The position numbers were made by a program, and so were the translations under genes. Under the pieces are notes generated by a model. That model made no database searches and was not told the DNA's origin. It saw only the letters and a list, made by a program, of their open reading frames with translations. Of a stretch of 64,000 bases of DNA, positions 34,151-43,600 are shown one piece after another. Every line of letters starts with the position of its first letter. Position 1 is the first letter of the stretch. Origin of the DNA: Chitinophaga silvisoli (GTDB lineage Bacteria; Bacteroidota; Bacteroidia; Chitinophagales; Chitinophagaceae); the NCBI RefSeq assembly GCF_003412465.1, contig NZ_QTJV01000009.1, forward strand, positions 124,001 to 188,000, given 5' to 3'.

Positions 34151-34154
34151 ATGA
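33985..34154 (+). promoter_or_regulatory. Two chained 28-codon mini-ORFs feeding into the thioredoxin gene
   Basis: From ATG 33985 the frame reads MKTKNFQLVACSAPITMY and stops at TGA 34069-34071, sharing ATGA with the next ATG at 34068. That frame again runs 28 codons (MKTKNFQLVACSPPMTLY…) and stops at TGA 34152-34154, sharing ATGA with the true start at 34151. An earlier start at 33903 stops after 14 codons. Both chained peptides look like the start of the true gene (MKTTTFLLAACSLPMSLM). A translational coupling chain is the simple reading. Confidence 0.55.
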
Positions 34155-35284
34155 AAACAACAACTTTCCTGCTGGCGGCCTGCAGCCTGCCAATGAGCCT
34201 GATGGCACAAAAGACCTTCACTATTCATGGGAAAACCGGCACTCTGGATGCACCGGCAAAAGCCTACCTGAGTTATGTAGATGGTGATACCAAAGTACTG
34301 GATTCAACTACTTTGAAGAAAGGTCGTTTTACCTTCAAGGGGACACTGAAGAGCCCAGTGCATGCAGAGATCACCCTTCGGCATGATACAGCAGCACTGG
34401 ATCCTAATAAATATGCCGACAACCTGCCTTTCTACCTGGAAAATTCAGTCATTACTATTACCAGTGCTGATTCCATTTACAATGCTGTTGTAAAAGGCTC
34501 TGCCACGAATGATGATGACAAGGCATTGGCTGCTTTGCAGCGCCCTTACAAAAAGGTGGCAGATTCTATCATGGCGGTATACTATAAACGTAGCCCGGAA
34601 GAACGTAAGGACAGCGTATGGCTGAATGCCATCCGGCCTATTATGGCGAGAAATGAGGAGGGCTACAATGCGGTAAGCCGTGCTTTCATCGCCGGGCATC
34701 TTAATTCCTATGCAGCTTTGGTGGCATTCCGCCAGTTTGAGCTGGGGTATAATTTTAACCCGGACACTGCCGTGGCAAAGTTTGCAAAGTTCCCAGCCAG
34801 CCTCAAAGAAAGTGCTCTGGGGAAAAAGTACATGACTATCATCACCATCGGTCAAAATACGAATATTGGTGTGATGGCGCAGGACTTTTCCCAGAATGAT
34901 ACAACCGGGAAAGAAGTTAAACTGTCTGATTTCAGGGGCAAATACGTATTGGTTGATTTCTGGGCATCCTGGTGCAAACCATGCAGGGCAGAGAATCCGA
35001 ACCTGTTGAAGGCATATAATAAGTATAAGGATAAGAACTTTACCATCCTGGGGGTATCTCTGGATGAGGAGCAAACCAAAAAAGCCTGGACAGGCGCGGT
35101 ACAAAAGGATGGACTGCCATGGACACAGGTATCGGAGTTGAAGGGTTTTGAAGGAAAAGCGGCAAAGTTGTACGGCGTAACGGCCATCCCGTCTAACTTC
35201 CTGATAGATCCTAGTGGGAAGATCATTGCAAGAAACCTGAGGGGTGAGGACCTGGAGAAGAAACTGGCTAGTTTAGCATTATAA
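34151..35284 (+). CDS. TlpA-like thiol-disulfide oxidoreductase with DUF4369 domain
   Basis: The 377-residue product has a signal peptide (MKTTTFLLAACSLPMSLMAQ). The N-terminal part (about 20-140) is DUF4369-like (TFTIHGKTGTLDAPAKAYLS, YVDGDTKVLDSTTLKKGRFT), then a helical linker, then a thioredoxin domain (about 235-377) with the active site DFWASWCKPCRAENP near residues 269-283 and GVTAIPSNFLIDPSGKII (cis-Pro loop). Such proteins often sit in SusCD operons and reduce periplasmic disulfides or act on surface lipoproteins. It is the last gene of the operon. Confidence 0.9.
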   Translation: MKTTTFLLAACSLPMSLMAQKTFTIHGKTGTLDAPAKAYLSYVDGDTKVLDSTTLKKGRFTFKGTLKSPVHAEITLRHDTAALDPNKYADNLPFYLENSVITITSADSIYNAVVKGSATNDDDKALAALQRPYKKVADSIMAVYYKRSPEERKDSVWLNAIRPIMARNEEGYNAVSRAFIAGHLNSYAALVAFRQFELGYNFNPDTAVAKFAKFPASLKESALGKKYMTIITIGQNTNIGVMAQDFSQNDTTGKEVKLSDFRGKYVLVDFWASWCKPCRAENPNLLKAYNKYKDKNFTILGVSLDEEQTKKAWTGAVQKDGLPWTQVSELKGFEGKAAKLYGVTAIPSNFLIDPSGKIIARNLRGEDLEKKLASLAL

Positions 35285-35288
35285 TAAT

Positions 35289-35402
35289 AAAGAGGTTGTA
35301 GCAAAAGTAATCTGAAGGCAGCGGGAATTACATGAACAAAAATTCTCTCCATCAGGTAACCGGATTAAATCCCGGGATTTTAACTTTTACTACAACCTCT
35401 TT
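35289..35402. repeat. Inverted-repeat-bounded element carrying dispersed repeat copy 2
   Basis: Arms AAAGAGGTTGTAGC… at 35289-35308 and the matching complement at 35383-35402 pair over 20 bases with one mismatch. The interior (35305-35365, minus orientation) is the second copy of the repeat found at 21548-21608. It may be a small non-autonomous transposable element or a large stem that ends the operon, because T residues follow on the plus strand. Confidence 0.7.
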
Positions 35403-35464
35403 TAAATTTGAGGATTAAGGGGGAATTTTTATATTTATGCTACACCAACAGGAATAACCCATTT

Positions 35465-36724
35465 ATGAAACCCATGCTTTTCAGTGCATTATTTTGCCTC
35501 CTATACTTAACCACCATTGCACAAGACATCCAGGAATTTGTGACCAAAAACCTCACCCCCATTTCAAACATCGACACCGCTTCTAATGACTACAACGACC
35601 TTGAACCGATTGGAACTGCTATCGGCAATGCCCGGATTGTCATGCTCGGCGAACAGGATCACGGAGATGCGCCAACCTTCCTCGCCAAAACACGACTGAT
35701 TAAATACCTACATGAAAGAAAAGGATTCAATGTACTGGCCTTCGAGAGTGATTTTTACGGGCTGACCACGGGCTGGGAGAACACCCGAAAAACACCTGAT
35801 TCTATCTATAAATTTTTAAGGGAAAACATCTACTCTCTCTGGACATCCAGTGATGCCTGTAACTATTTATTTAAAGAATACATCCCGGGTACATTTAAGA
35901 CTGGCCAGGCATTAAATATTTCAGGCTTTGATCCACAGGTTTCCTTGGCTTATAGCCATGCGAATCTTAAAAACGATCTAACTGCCTATATCAGTACACA
36001 TCACCTGAAAGAAAAATTTACAGGTGACTCTACCTATGAGAAGTTCCTTGTAGCCTTGCAGGAGCTGGTGGGTCAACAACGTAGTGTAAAAGTATTCGGC
36101 AATGATGAACGTCGCAGCATCCTGCAAAATGGATTATCGCTCCTGAAAGAAAATACCAGCGACACCTCCTATTGGCGTACCATCATTGACAACCTGGTAG
36201 ATTATAATAACAACTCGAATGAAACCAGGGATAAAAGAATGTCATTGAATCTTAAATACGTGGTAAATGGAAAATACAGGAATGAGAAAGTGATAGTCTG
36301 GGCGGCCAATACACATATCATAAGATATACCGACCGGATTACCAGTAACAAGAAAAGACTAAAAGGTATCATATTTGAAAATATGGGGACAGGCTTTACT
36401 AATGATCCACAGTTTACAAAAGACACCTATATCCTGGGATTCGCATCTTACGAAGGATCAGCGGGCCGGTTGGGGAGCAGGATATACAAGCTTTTGCCAC
36501 CTGAAAAGAAAGGATTTGAAAACTGGATCCCGGAGAATGTAAAATTTGGCTTTGTGGATTTTAAGAAATATAACCAGGCGTTTAATACACCTGACAATGC
36601 ATTTCTGATGAAGGCACCTTCGCATTTTACGATTCCGGGGAATGTAGCTAAAATCCCTTGGAATCTGGTGTATGATGGGGTGTTTTATATAAGAGAGATG
36701 TATCCGGTGAAGAGGCTGGAATAG
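35465..36724 (+). CDS. Erythromycin-esterase-like secreted protein
   Basis: The 419-residue product begins with a signal peptide (MKPMLFSALFCLLYLTTIAQ). The family motif is IVMLGEQDHGDAPTFLAKTR (normally GExxHG) with the catalytic-site Glu and His, followed by LIKYLHERKGFNVLAFESDF and later VIVWAANTHIIRYTDR (the 'WAHNxH' motif, here NTHI). This matches erythromycin esterase-type enzymes (EreA/EreB), although most members are not resistance enzymes. The signal peptide and the loss of some motif residues make macrolide hydrolysis uncertain. ATG 35465 opens the signal peptide; an upstream in-frame TTG is ignored. Confidence 0.8.
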   Translation: MKPMLFSALFCLLYLTTIAQDIQEFVTKNLTPISNIDTASNDYNDLEPIGTAIGNARIVMLGEQDHGDAPTFLAKTRLIKYLHERKGFNVLAFESDFYGLTTGWENTRKTPDSIYKFLRENIYSLWTSSDACNYLFKEYIPGTFKTGQALNISGFDPQVSLAYSHANLKNDLTAYISTHHLKEKFTGDSTYEKFLVALQELVGQQRSVKVFGNDERRSILQNGLSLLKENTSDTSYWRTIIDNLVDYNNNSNETRDKRMSLNLKYVVNGKYRNEKVIVWAANTHIIRYTDRITSNKKRLKGIIFENMGTGFTNDPQFTKDTYILGFASYEGSAGRLGSRIYKLLPPEKKGFENWIPENVKFGFVDFKKYNQAFNTPDNAFLMKAPSHFTIPGNVAKIPWNLVYDGVFYIREMYPVKRLE

Positions 36725-36911
36725 GATGCAATTTAAAAAGAATATGCTGCCCTGGAAAATCCGGAAAAATACAAACTAGTTGGTATTGTTATTAAATTAT
36801 AATTCATTCACCTTTGCCTGAAGGATAACAAGATGTTAGCATTCTGATGATCCTTCCCCAAAAGTTAATAGGTATTTATTATCCCCTACGAATTATTAAA
36901 GTTCCAGAACT

Positions 36912-38045
36912 ATGAAAAACATTGTTCTATTTCTTGGAGCAGGAACCTCAAAAGCATTTGGTTACCCACTTACCAGGGAAATACTGCCAAATATCATTAC
37001 TGCAATTAATGAAGAGACTTTGTTTAAAAATGCAGGGAAGGTTTTAGCTGCAGAGTATAGGTTTATGCTAAAGAACCTTTTAATTTCATTATCTCCCGGG
37101 ATAGCGCATTACCTTGAAAAAAGAACAATTGAAGACAAATCAAGTTTACCATTGGTCACCGAGTTATTGTCACAAGTTGATTATTCGATCATTTCTTTCA
37201 GGGATATTAAAGATTGGAATTTTGAATTTGGTAACCAAATAATAAGAAAACCGGAATCTCTTCGCAGCAGATGGCAACTAGATGATCTCAAAGCATTGTT
37301 TGAATGGGCAATAATATCTGAAATACAACCTAAAAAAAGAGAAATTACTAAAGGAAAGGAGGGAATACCACATTCGCTGGACGGTTTTATCGAATGGATA
37401 AAAAAGACGAACCGGTCAGGAAAAGCATTTGCTACGGTAATCACCTCAAATTATGACTATTCCCTCGAATGGAGCTTGCTAGATTGGGGAGAAGCAAATG
37501 ACGCTTATAAAATATTCGATTATGGTTTGTCCTGGAGAAATCCCTTTGACAAAGGAGAAGTTTTTTTAAGGCCTGCAAAGTCAAGATTTAAGATTTTTAA
37601 ACTACATGGCTCAAGTGACTGGCTTCAATGCCAACGTTGCGGTTATATCTATATAAATACTACAGAAGATTTGATGAAAATTCCGTTTTCTAACAAAAAA
37701 GAAGAATACAATACCTGTCATTGTGGCTATTGGCCCCTGAAACCCATTTTGGTAACGCCCTCGTTTGCCCGAAGCTTTTATGATTCTAATCTCTACGAGA
37801 TCTGGAAGGCCAGTCTGGAAGCATTGCGTACCGCGAATGAGTGGATCATTATAGGCTATTCTTTACCTGCAGAAGATTTGAATATAAAGTCGCTTTTTTT
37901 ACGTTCCCTGCAGGGAAGGGAAAATTGGCCGGTAATAAAAGTTATCCAGCAACCTAATAGCTCAAGTGTGCAGTATGATAATTTTTTTGGAAAAGGCAAA
38001 TATGAATTTATCACCGATGGATTTGAAAATTATGTCTTTCATTAA
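36912..38045 (+). CDS. SIR2-like domain protein
   Basis: The 377-residue protein has a Rossmann-type NAD-binding start (KNIVLFLGAGTSKAFGYPLT), then VITSNYDYSLEWSLLDW and FKLHGSSDWLQCQRCGYIYI (about 228-248), where the His would be the catalytic base of SIR2 enzymes. Paired cysteines (CQRC near 239-242 and CHCG near 268-271) form a zinc-knuckle-like unit, and the end has WIIIGYSLPAEDLNIKSLFL. It is a stand-alone protein with no effector fused. SIR2-like proteins act as NAD hydrolases in several phage-defence systems, but no partner is recognised here. A 34-codon frame follows, sharing TAATG. Confidence 0.85.
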   Translation: MKNIVLFLGAGTSKAFGYPLTREILPNIITAINEETLFKNAGKVLAAEYRFMLKNLLISLSPGIAHYLEKRTIEDKSSLPLVTELLSQVDYSIISFRDIKDWNFEFGNQIIRKPESLRSRWQLDDLKALFEWAIISEIQPKKREITKGKEGIPHSLDGFIEWIKKTNRSGKAFATVITSNYDYSLEWSLLDWGEANDAYKIFDYGLSWRNPFDKGEVFLRPAKSRFKIFKLHGSSDWLQCQRCGYIYINTTEDLMKIPFSNKKEEYNTCHCGYWPLKPILVTPSFARSFYDSNLYEIWKASLEALRTANEWIIIGYSLPAEDLNIKSLFLRSLQGRENWPVIKVIQQPNSSSVQYDNFFGKGKYEFITDGFENYVFH

Positions 38046-38149
38046 TGACGAGCATAAGACTATTTAAAATTGATTCGCTGAGTAAAGAATTTAAATACGA
38101 ATCACAAATATTGAAGGTGATAAGGGTAGTGATCCAGGCCTTGAGTTGA
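38045..38149 (+). CDS. Small frame coupled to the SIR2-like gene, uncertain
   Basis: The ATG at 38045 overlaps the SIR2-like stop (TAATG) and runs 34 codons to TGA 38147-38149: MTSIRLFKIDSLSKEFKYES and then a hydrophobic end. The overlap is what a real partner would look like, and the sequence is protein-like, yet it ends early and no relative is recognised. It could be the start of a truncated second gene. The rest of 38150-38248 holds nothing I can name. Confidence 0.25.
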   Translation: MTSIRLFKIDSLSKEFKYESQILKVIRVVIQALS

Positions 38150-38248
38150 TTGCAAAGGAGGTATTTATTATTCCTGGATAGGTAATTAGGTTAATAAAGT
38201 AAAAATCCAACTGCGATTTAAAAATGTAAAGACTGTTTGATTTTCATA

Positions 38249-38296
38249 AAAAAGAAGAAACCCGACCTTTTGAGATTATTCTCAAGAAATCGGGTT
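38249..38296 (-). terminator. Terminator of the tRNA-Lys gene
   Basis: On the minus strand the arms AACCCGA (38290-38296) and TCGGGTT (38259-38265) pair, with an inner TTGAGA/TCTCAA stem around ATAA, and a T-rich run follows (38249-38258). It starts four bases after the tRNA 3' end. Confidence 0.82.
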
Positions 38297-38299
38297 TTG

Positions 38300-38372
38300 T
38301 GATCCCGTTGGGACTCGAACCCAAGACCCATACATTAAAAGTGTATTGCTCTACCAACTGAGCTACGGAATC
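38300..38372 (-). tRNA. tRNA-Lys (anticodon UUU)
   Basis: On the minus strand the acceptor arm pairs GATTCCG with CGGGATC (one G-T), the D arm is GCTC…GAGC with AGTTGGTA, the anticodon arm is ATACA-CTTTTAA-TGTAT so the anticodon is TTT, and the T arm is TTGGG-TTCGAGT-CCCAA. The discriminator base is A and CCA is not encoded. Its 5' end and flank recur as a fragment at 23252. Confidence 0.97.
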
Positions 38373-38396
38373 ATTCCGTTTGTATAAAACGGGACG

Positions 38397-38427
38397 CGAA
38401 GATAATAGATTCTATTTACTCTCCAAA
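38397..38427 (-). promoter_or_regulatory. tRNA-Lys promoter
   Basis: On the minus strand TTTG (38424-38427) is followed after 19 bases by TATCTTCG (38397-38404), one base off TAnnTTTG, ending 25 bases before the mature tRNA. It lies partly inside the last codons of the LacI-family gene. Confidence 0.7.
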
Positions 38428-39455
38428 TATTTTTTTGAATTTTTCACCACTGACGACCCCCTTATCTTCATTTTCGTTTTCAGCACCACCTCTCTCGGCT
38501 CCGCCGCCCCCCCCTCTGCATCAAGCCTATCCAGCAACAACCCAATCACCTTATGCGCAATTTTTTCTATCGGTTGTGCTATAGCCGTTACCGGTGTAGC
38601 AAACAATTCAAATATATCATGATCATCAAAAGAGATCACCGCCAGGTCTTCCGGCACTTTCAGTTTCATCTGCGTCATCGCTTTCAACCCACAGGAACCA
38701 GCCTGAATCGCACCAAACAAGACGGCATCCAGTTTAGGATTTGCCACCAGGAACTCACGGATAGTCTGTACCATCACTTTCTCCTCCGGCGTAAAGTCTA
38801 TTTCCAGCACATAAGGCTTCAGCCCTTCTTCCTTCAGCGCATTCTTATACCCTTTCAGCCTACCTTTCATCTGCGTAAGCGAAGAGGAAAAGGTGATCAT
38901 CCCGATATTGCTATAACCTTGCCTGATCAGGTACTTCGTTGCATTTTCAGCACTCGGCTCATTGTCTATAACCACATAATCCGTCTTTACCTTTGGCAGA
39001 TAACGGTCAAACATCACTACCGGCATCCCTGCCTTAATTAGCTCATTGACTTCTTTCTCCACCCCTGGAGGCGGAGAAATAATATACCCATCTACGTTCC
39101 TGTCCTTCAATACATTGATCAGCTCTTTCGTCTTCTCCGTATCATTGTCAGTACTGCAATAGATAATCCTGTACCCTTCCTTATAGGCTTCGTTCTCGAT
39201 TAAACGTGCTATCGTTGCAAAGAAGGGGTCAGAGATGCTCTCCACCATCAAACCGATAATATTCGATTTGCCCGTTCTCAAACCCCGGGCAATAGGACTT
39301 GGCCGATAACCTACCTCCTGTATATACTTCTCTACCCGCTCCACCAGTTCCTCACTGATCCGCTTCTCCTCTGCCTTTCCATTCAGTATAAAAGAGACCG
39401 CTGTCTTGGAAATCTTCAGTCCATCAGCAATATCCTTGATTCTTAATTTCTTCAC
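38412..39455 (-). CDS. LacI-family transcription regulator
   Basis: The 347-residue protein has an N-terminal LacI helix-turn-helix (MKKLRIKDIADGLKISKTAV, then SFILNGKAEEKRISEELVER) and a hinge helix region (RPSPIARGLRTGKSNIIGLM), then a periplasmic-binding-protein-like sensor domain (VIDNEPSAENATKYLIRQGY, and DLAVISFDDHDIFELFATPV). The effector is likely a sugar released by the locus. It is the last gene of the mannan locus and would bind the palindromes at 57542 and 57642. In the usual LacI sense it should repress in the absence of the sugar. Confidence 0.93.
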   Translation of the reverse strand: MKKLRIKDIADGLKISKTAVSFILNGKAEEKRISEELVERVEKYIQEVGYRPSPIARGLRTGKSNIIGLMVESISDPFFATIARLIENEAYKEGYRIIYCSTDNDTEKTKELINVLKDRNVDGYIISPPPGVEKEVNELIKAGMPVVMFDRYLPKVKTDYVVIDNEPSAENATKYLIRQGYSNIGMITFSSSLTQMKGRLKGYKNALKEEGLKPYVLEIDFTPEEKVMVQTIREFLVANPKLDAVLFGAIQAGSCGLKAMTQMKLKVPEDLAVISFDDHDIFELFATPVTAIAQPIEKIAHKVIGLLLDRLDAEGGAAEPREVVLKTKMKIRGSSVVKNSKKYLESK

Positions 39456-39482
39456 AAGTGGTTATTTAAGATCAAAAATAAA

Positions 39483-40673
39483 TTATTTTTTAGCCAGCCC
39501 CGGATAATTATAGCCGAACAATAATATCACGATATAACAAATAACAGGCAGATAGTACGCCGCAGCTACATTGTGATTGGCAATCAATCCCATCAAAGGA
39601 GGAAAGATCCCGCCTCCTACCACACCCATCACGATGAACGAAGAAGCCTGCTGCGTGTGCTTTCCCAGGTTTTTCAGGCCCAGACTAAAAATGGTCGGGA
39701 ACATGATACTGAAAAAGAAATTGATCATTAACAGGGCTACAAACGACATCCATCCCCATTGCTGCGCGACTATTATACACATCAATATATTCATTCCTGC
39801 AAACACGGCCAGTAATTTATAAGGAGCAATCACTCTCATCAAAGCCGTACCTACAAAGCGCCCTATCATCAGCAGGATCATACTCAGCGAAAAGAAATAC
39901 CCGGCCTTCTCATCACTCAATCCCATTACATCATGGCCATAATTTATAAAATATGCCCAGGTACCTCCCTGTGCTGCCGTATTGAAAAACTGCGCGATGG
40001 CTGCGCATACAAAATGCTTTTGCCTGATCAGGGGCTTTGCCTCAGCCAGGTCCTCATGCGCAGCATACTGCACTTTGGGTATACGAATAAATAAAAAAAT
40101 CAGTGCCAGCAGGGAGATCACCCCTCCTATCGCCATGTACAAATCCCTGACCGCCAGCAAATCGTTGGACTCTTTCAGGATCACATAACTCCCCAGCGCA
40201 GGACCTATCACCCCTCCCAGTCCATTGAAGGACTGCGCAAAATTGATCCGCTGGTCGCTGGTGCGCTGATCGCCCAAAGCCGCGATCAGTGGATGCGCCA
40301 CCGTCTCCAGGGTGGCCAGCCCACAGGCCAGCACAAACAGCGCAAGCCTGAAGAAATTGAAAGAGACTGCTTCTGCCGCCGGGATAAATAAAAACGCACC
40401 CGAGGCATACAGAACTAACCCTAACAGGATGCCGCGCTTATAACCAAACCGCTTCATGAATATACCCGCCGGAATCCCCATCACTGCATATGCCCCAAAA
40501 AGGGACAATTGTACGAGGCCGGATCTTGACTTTGAGATATGCAGCACATGCTGAAAATGCCGGTTCAATACATCGCCCAGTGTGAGTGCCACTCCCCAAC
40601 ACAAAAAAAGGGAGGTCACAAATAAAAAGATAGTCAGGTATTTTCTTTCCGTGAAATTTGGTTTGCCGCTCAT
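39483..40673 (-). CDS. MFS sugar permease (FHS/fucose-permease-like)
   Basis: The 396-residue inner-membrane protein has 12 hydrophobic segments. The start (FLFVTSLFLCWGVALTLGDV, then LNRHFQHVLHISKSRSGLVQ) and the fixed stretch PAGIFMKRFGYKRGILLGLV match the FucP/FHS permease family, which brings in fucose, glucose, galactose or mannose with a proton. It ends 27 bases before the LacI gene and begins two bases after the glycosidase gene ends, so it is in the same operon. Mannose is the likely cargo from context. Confidence 0.88.
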   Translation of the reverse strand: MSGKPNFTERKYLTIFLFVTSLFLCWGVALTLGDVLNRHFQHVLHISKSRSGLVQLSLFGAYAVMGIPAGIFMKRFGYKRGILLGLVLYASGAFLFIPAAEAVSFNFFRLALFVLACGLATLETVAHPLIAALGDQRTSDQRINFAQSFNGLGGVIGPALGSYVILKESNDLLAVRDLYMAIGGVISLLALIFLFIRIPKVQYAAHEDLAEAKPLIRQKHFVCAAIAQFFNTAAQGGTWAYFINYGHDVMGLSDEKAGYFFSLSMILLMIGRFVGTALMRVIAPYKLLAVFAGMNILMCIIVAQQWGWMSFVALLMINFFFSIMFPTIFSLGLKNLGKHTQQASSFIVMGVVGGGIFPPLMGLIANHNVAAAYYLPVICYIVILLFGYNYPGLAKK

Positions 40674-40675
40674 TA

Positions 40676-43600
40676 TTATTCCTTTTTATCGGCGACCGCG
40701 ACCGCTACTCTCGAATCCGCACAGCCGTAATAAAGGAACCATTTATTCCTGAATAACACAAGTCCTTCTATAAAAACAGTACCCGCCGGATACTGACCAC
40801 TCTTCTCAAATGCCTCCTGTGGCACCAGGAAAGGCTGATCCAGCCGGTCCAGCAAGTGCTCAGGATTTTGCAGGTCAAACAAGGCCTGCCCCGCAGCATA
40901 AGTCTTAGCGGTATAGCGCTTGTCGCCATTGGTCGCACTGTTCTTACCATTGTACAGCAGCACAATTCCCTGAGGGGTCTTTACTGCCGGAGGGCCACAT
41001 TCTGTCAGGTCACTATCAAAATACCCTTTCCGGGGCGACATCAGTTCTTTCAGCTTACCATCGGGTGTCGTCAGCGGTGTCCACTCATAGAGGTTATCAG
41101 AAGTAGCCGCATAGACATGGTACTCGCCCCAGTACATCCAGTACCTGCCATTTACTTTGGAGATCACCAGCTGCCCATTGTCCACTTCTGTGAGAATGGA
41201 AGCGGATTTGGACGCAATATCCCGGAATGCACCTTTGAACACCGGGCCTTTTTTCTCCCAGTGAATGAGGTCTTTCGAAAGTGCTGCTCCCAAGCGCGGC
41301 ACCTTGTTATTCCATTCCGTATACAATACCAGGTAGGTGCCGTCTTTCGTGACTGCTACACGGGGATCTTCACAACCTCCTTTCCATTCGAATTCCTTTG
41401 CATTGTCATTGTCAGGGAAGAGCACGGGCGTTTTCGAACGACTTATCACATGAATCCCATCCTCACTGGTAGCCAGTCCCAGGCGGGAAGTACGCATACC
41501 AATCCCTTTACCTGAGCGGTCTTCTGCACGGTACAGGATGCAAATTTTGCCATCCTTCAATACAGCACCAGGATTGAATGTATCATTCGATTCCCATCCA
41601 ACCAGTTCACCTGTCATAGGATCCCGGAAGCTGGTAGTAGAATCAGGGCTTATCAGGGGATTTACGCCCCCGGGACGGGTAAATGGACCCAGTGGCCAGC
41701 TACCCGCAGATGTGAGCGAAAAAGGTCTGTCTGCCGCCTTTATACCTCTTTTATAATTCGGTTCGGGCCCCATCACCAGGTGAAGGGTACCTCCATTCAT
41801 AATGGCGTTATGGGTAATAAAATTATGCTCATACGGCACGCCGTTCAGGGTAGCGGACTGGATGTATACATTCTCAGGACTGTTATTTTCTGCCTCTACA
41901 ATGAATGAACGGCCATTTTCAAGACTGATCGTCATCTTTGGGAACAAAGGACTCCCTATTACATATTGGTCTGTGCCCGGGCACACACTATAGAACCCGG
42001 CAGCACTCAGCACATACCAGGATGACATCTGGCCCTGGTCCTCATCGCCGGGATAACCATTTTCTGTCGCATTGTACATATTTTGCATGATCTGCCTTAC
42101 ATGCCACTGCGTCTTCCAGGGTTGCCCTGCATAGTTATACAGGTATACCAGGTGATGAATCGGCTCATTTCCCTGTGCATACTGCCCCATTTTGAATGCA
42201 GCCATTTCAGTCATTTCATGAATCACCTGGCCATAACCTCCCACCTTGATGGTCCCCGGCACACTGAAGACTGAATCAATCTTATTGGTAAACTGCTGCT
42301 CCCCTCCCATCAGGTTGATCAATCCCTGCACATCATGGAATACGGACCAGGTCCAGTGCCAGGCATTGCCTTCTGTATAAGGACCTCCCCAATCCAATGG
42401 ATCGAAAGGCGTAATCCAGTTACCTGCTGCATCCTTTGCACGCATAAAACCGGTAGCAGGATCGTAGAGGTTCCTGTAGTTATACATCTGTCGACTAAAC
42501 ACATTCTCATAGAATGGCTGATTCGTCATCTTCGCCAGCTGGTAGCCGCAAAAATCGTCATAGGCAAATTCCAGTGTCCAGGAAGATGCGCCCAATGTCT
42601 TTTCTGAATAAGGGCAATAGCCCATTTCATAATATTCTTTAAAACCGGGTCTGCCATTCGCACTTCCCCAGGGACCTTTGTTGGTGGCTTCATGGAAGTA
42701 AGCTTTCAGGGCTTTCTCCGGATCAAAAGTGCGGATACCTTTTACCCAGGCATCTGCCAGTAAGGAAATGGCATGGTTGCCCAGCATACCACCTGTTTCT
42801 CCCGGGAATGACCAGGCCGGAAACCAGCCACATTGCTCCTGTGCATCCAGCAATGCCTGCGCATAACGCCCTTCCATCGCCGGATGCATAATAGTATTCA
42901 ATGGGAACTGCCCCCTGAAGGTATCCCAGAAACCATTGTCGGTATACATATACCCCTGGTGAATTTTTCCATCGTAAGGACTGTAATAGTAAGGATTGCC
43001 ATCCTTGTCATACTCAAAAAACTGGTGTGAAAAGAGGTTGGCATGATACAGGCAGGAGTAGAAAGTAGCCTTTTGTTCTTCTGTACCGCCTTCTACTTTC
43101 ATCCTGGAAAGTAAGGTATTCCAGACCTTATCAGCTGCTGCATGGGTATCTTCAAATTTCCCTTTTACCTCCCGCTGTAATGTGAGGGTGGCTTGCTCTG
43201 CACTGATATAGGAAGAGGCCACTTTTGCTTCTATTTGCCTGGCATTACCAAAATCGATGTAGGCACCGACACCTTCACCTGCTGCCTCACTTTCATTTGC
43301 CTTTACGGTATTCTGCTTATTCTCCCAGGTACCATATGCTTTGAAAGGTTTATCAAAAGTGATTTCAAAATAATTGCGGAAGGACTGTGGTACCCATCTT
43401 GCATTGTTTACATACCCGGTAATTTTCCTGTTTACAGGATCTATTTTCACCTGGCTCATTTTGGTATAACCATCCAGTAAGAGAATGGATTTCTTAGATG
43501 GGAAGGTAAACCTGAAATGCGCCCCTCTTTCCGTAGGAGAGAATTCTGTTTTGATCCCATTATCGAATGTCACCTTATAATACCCGGGTTGTGCGATCTC

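Noticed and set aside
34852..35352. 166-codon minus-strand frame under the thioredoxin gene
   Set aside because: It is a shadow of the real gene; only its first part touches the dispersed repeat.
35465..36724. Macrolide resistance gene
   Set aside because: The family match is real, but the signal peptide and altered motifs do not support calling it a resistance determinant.
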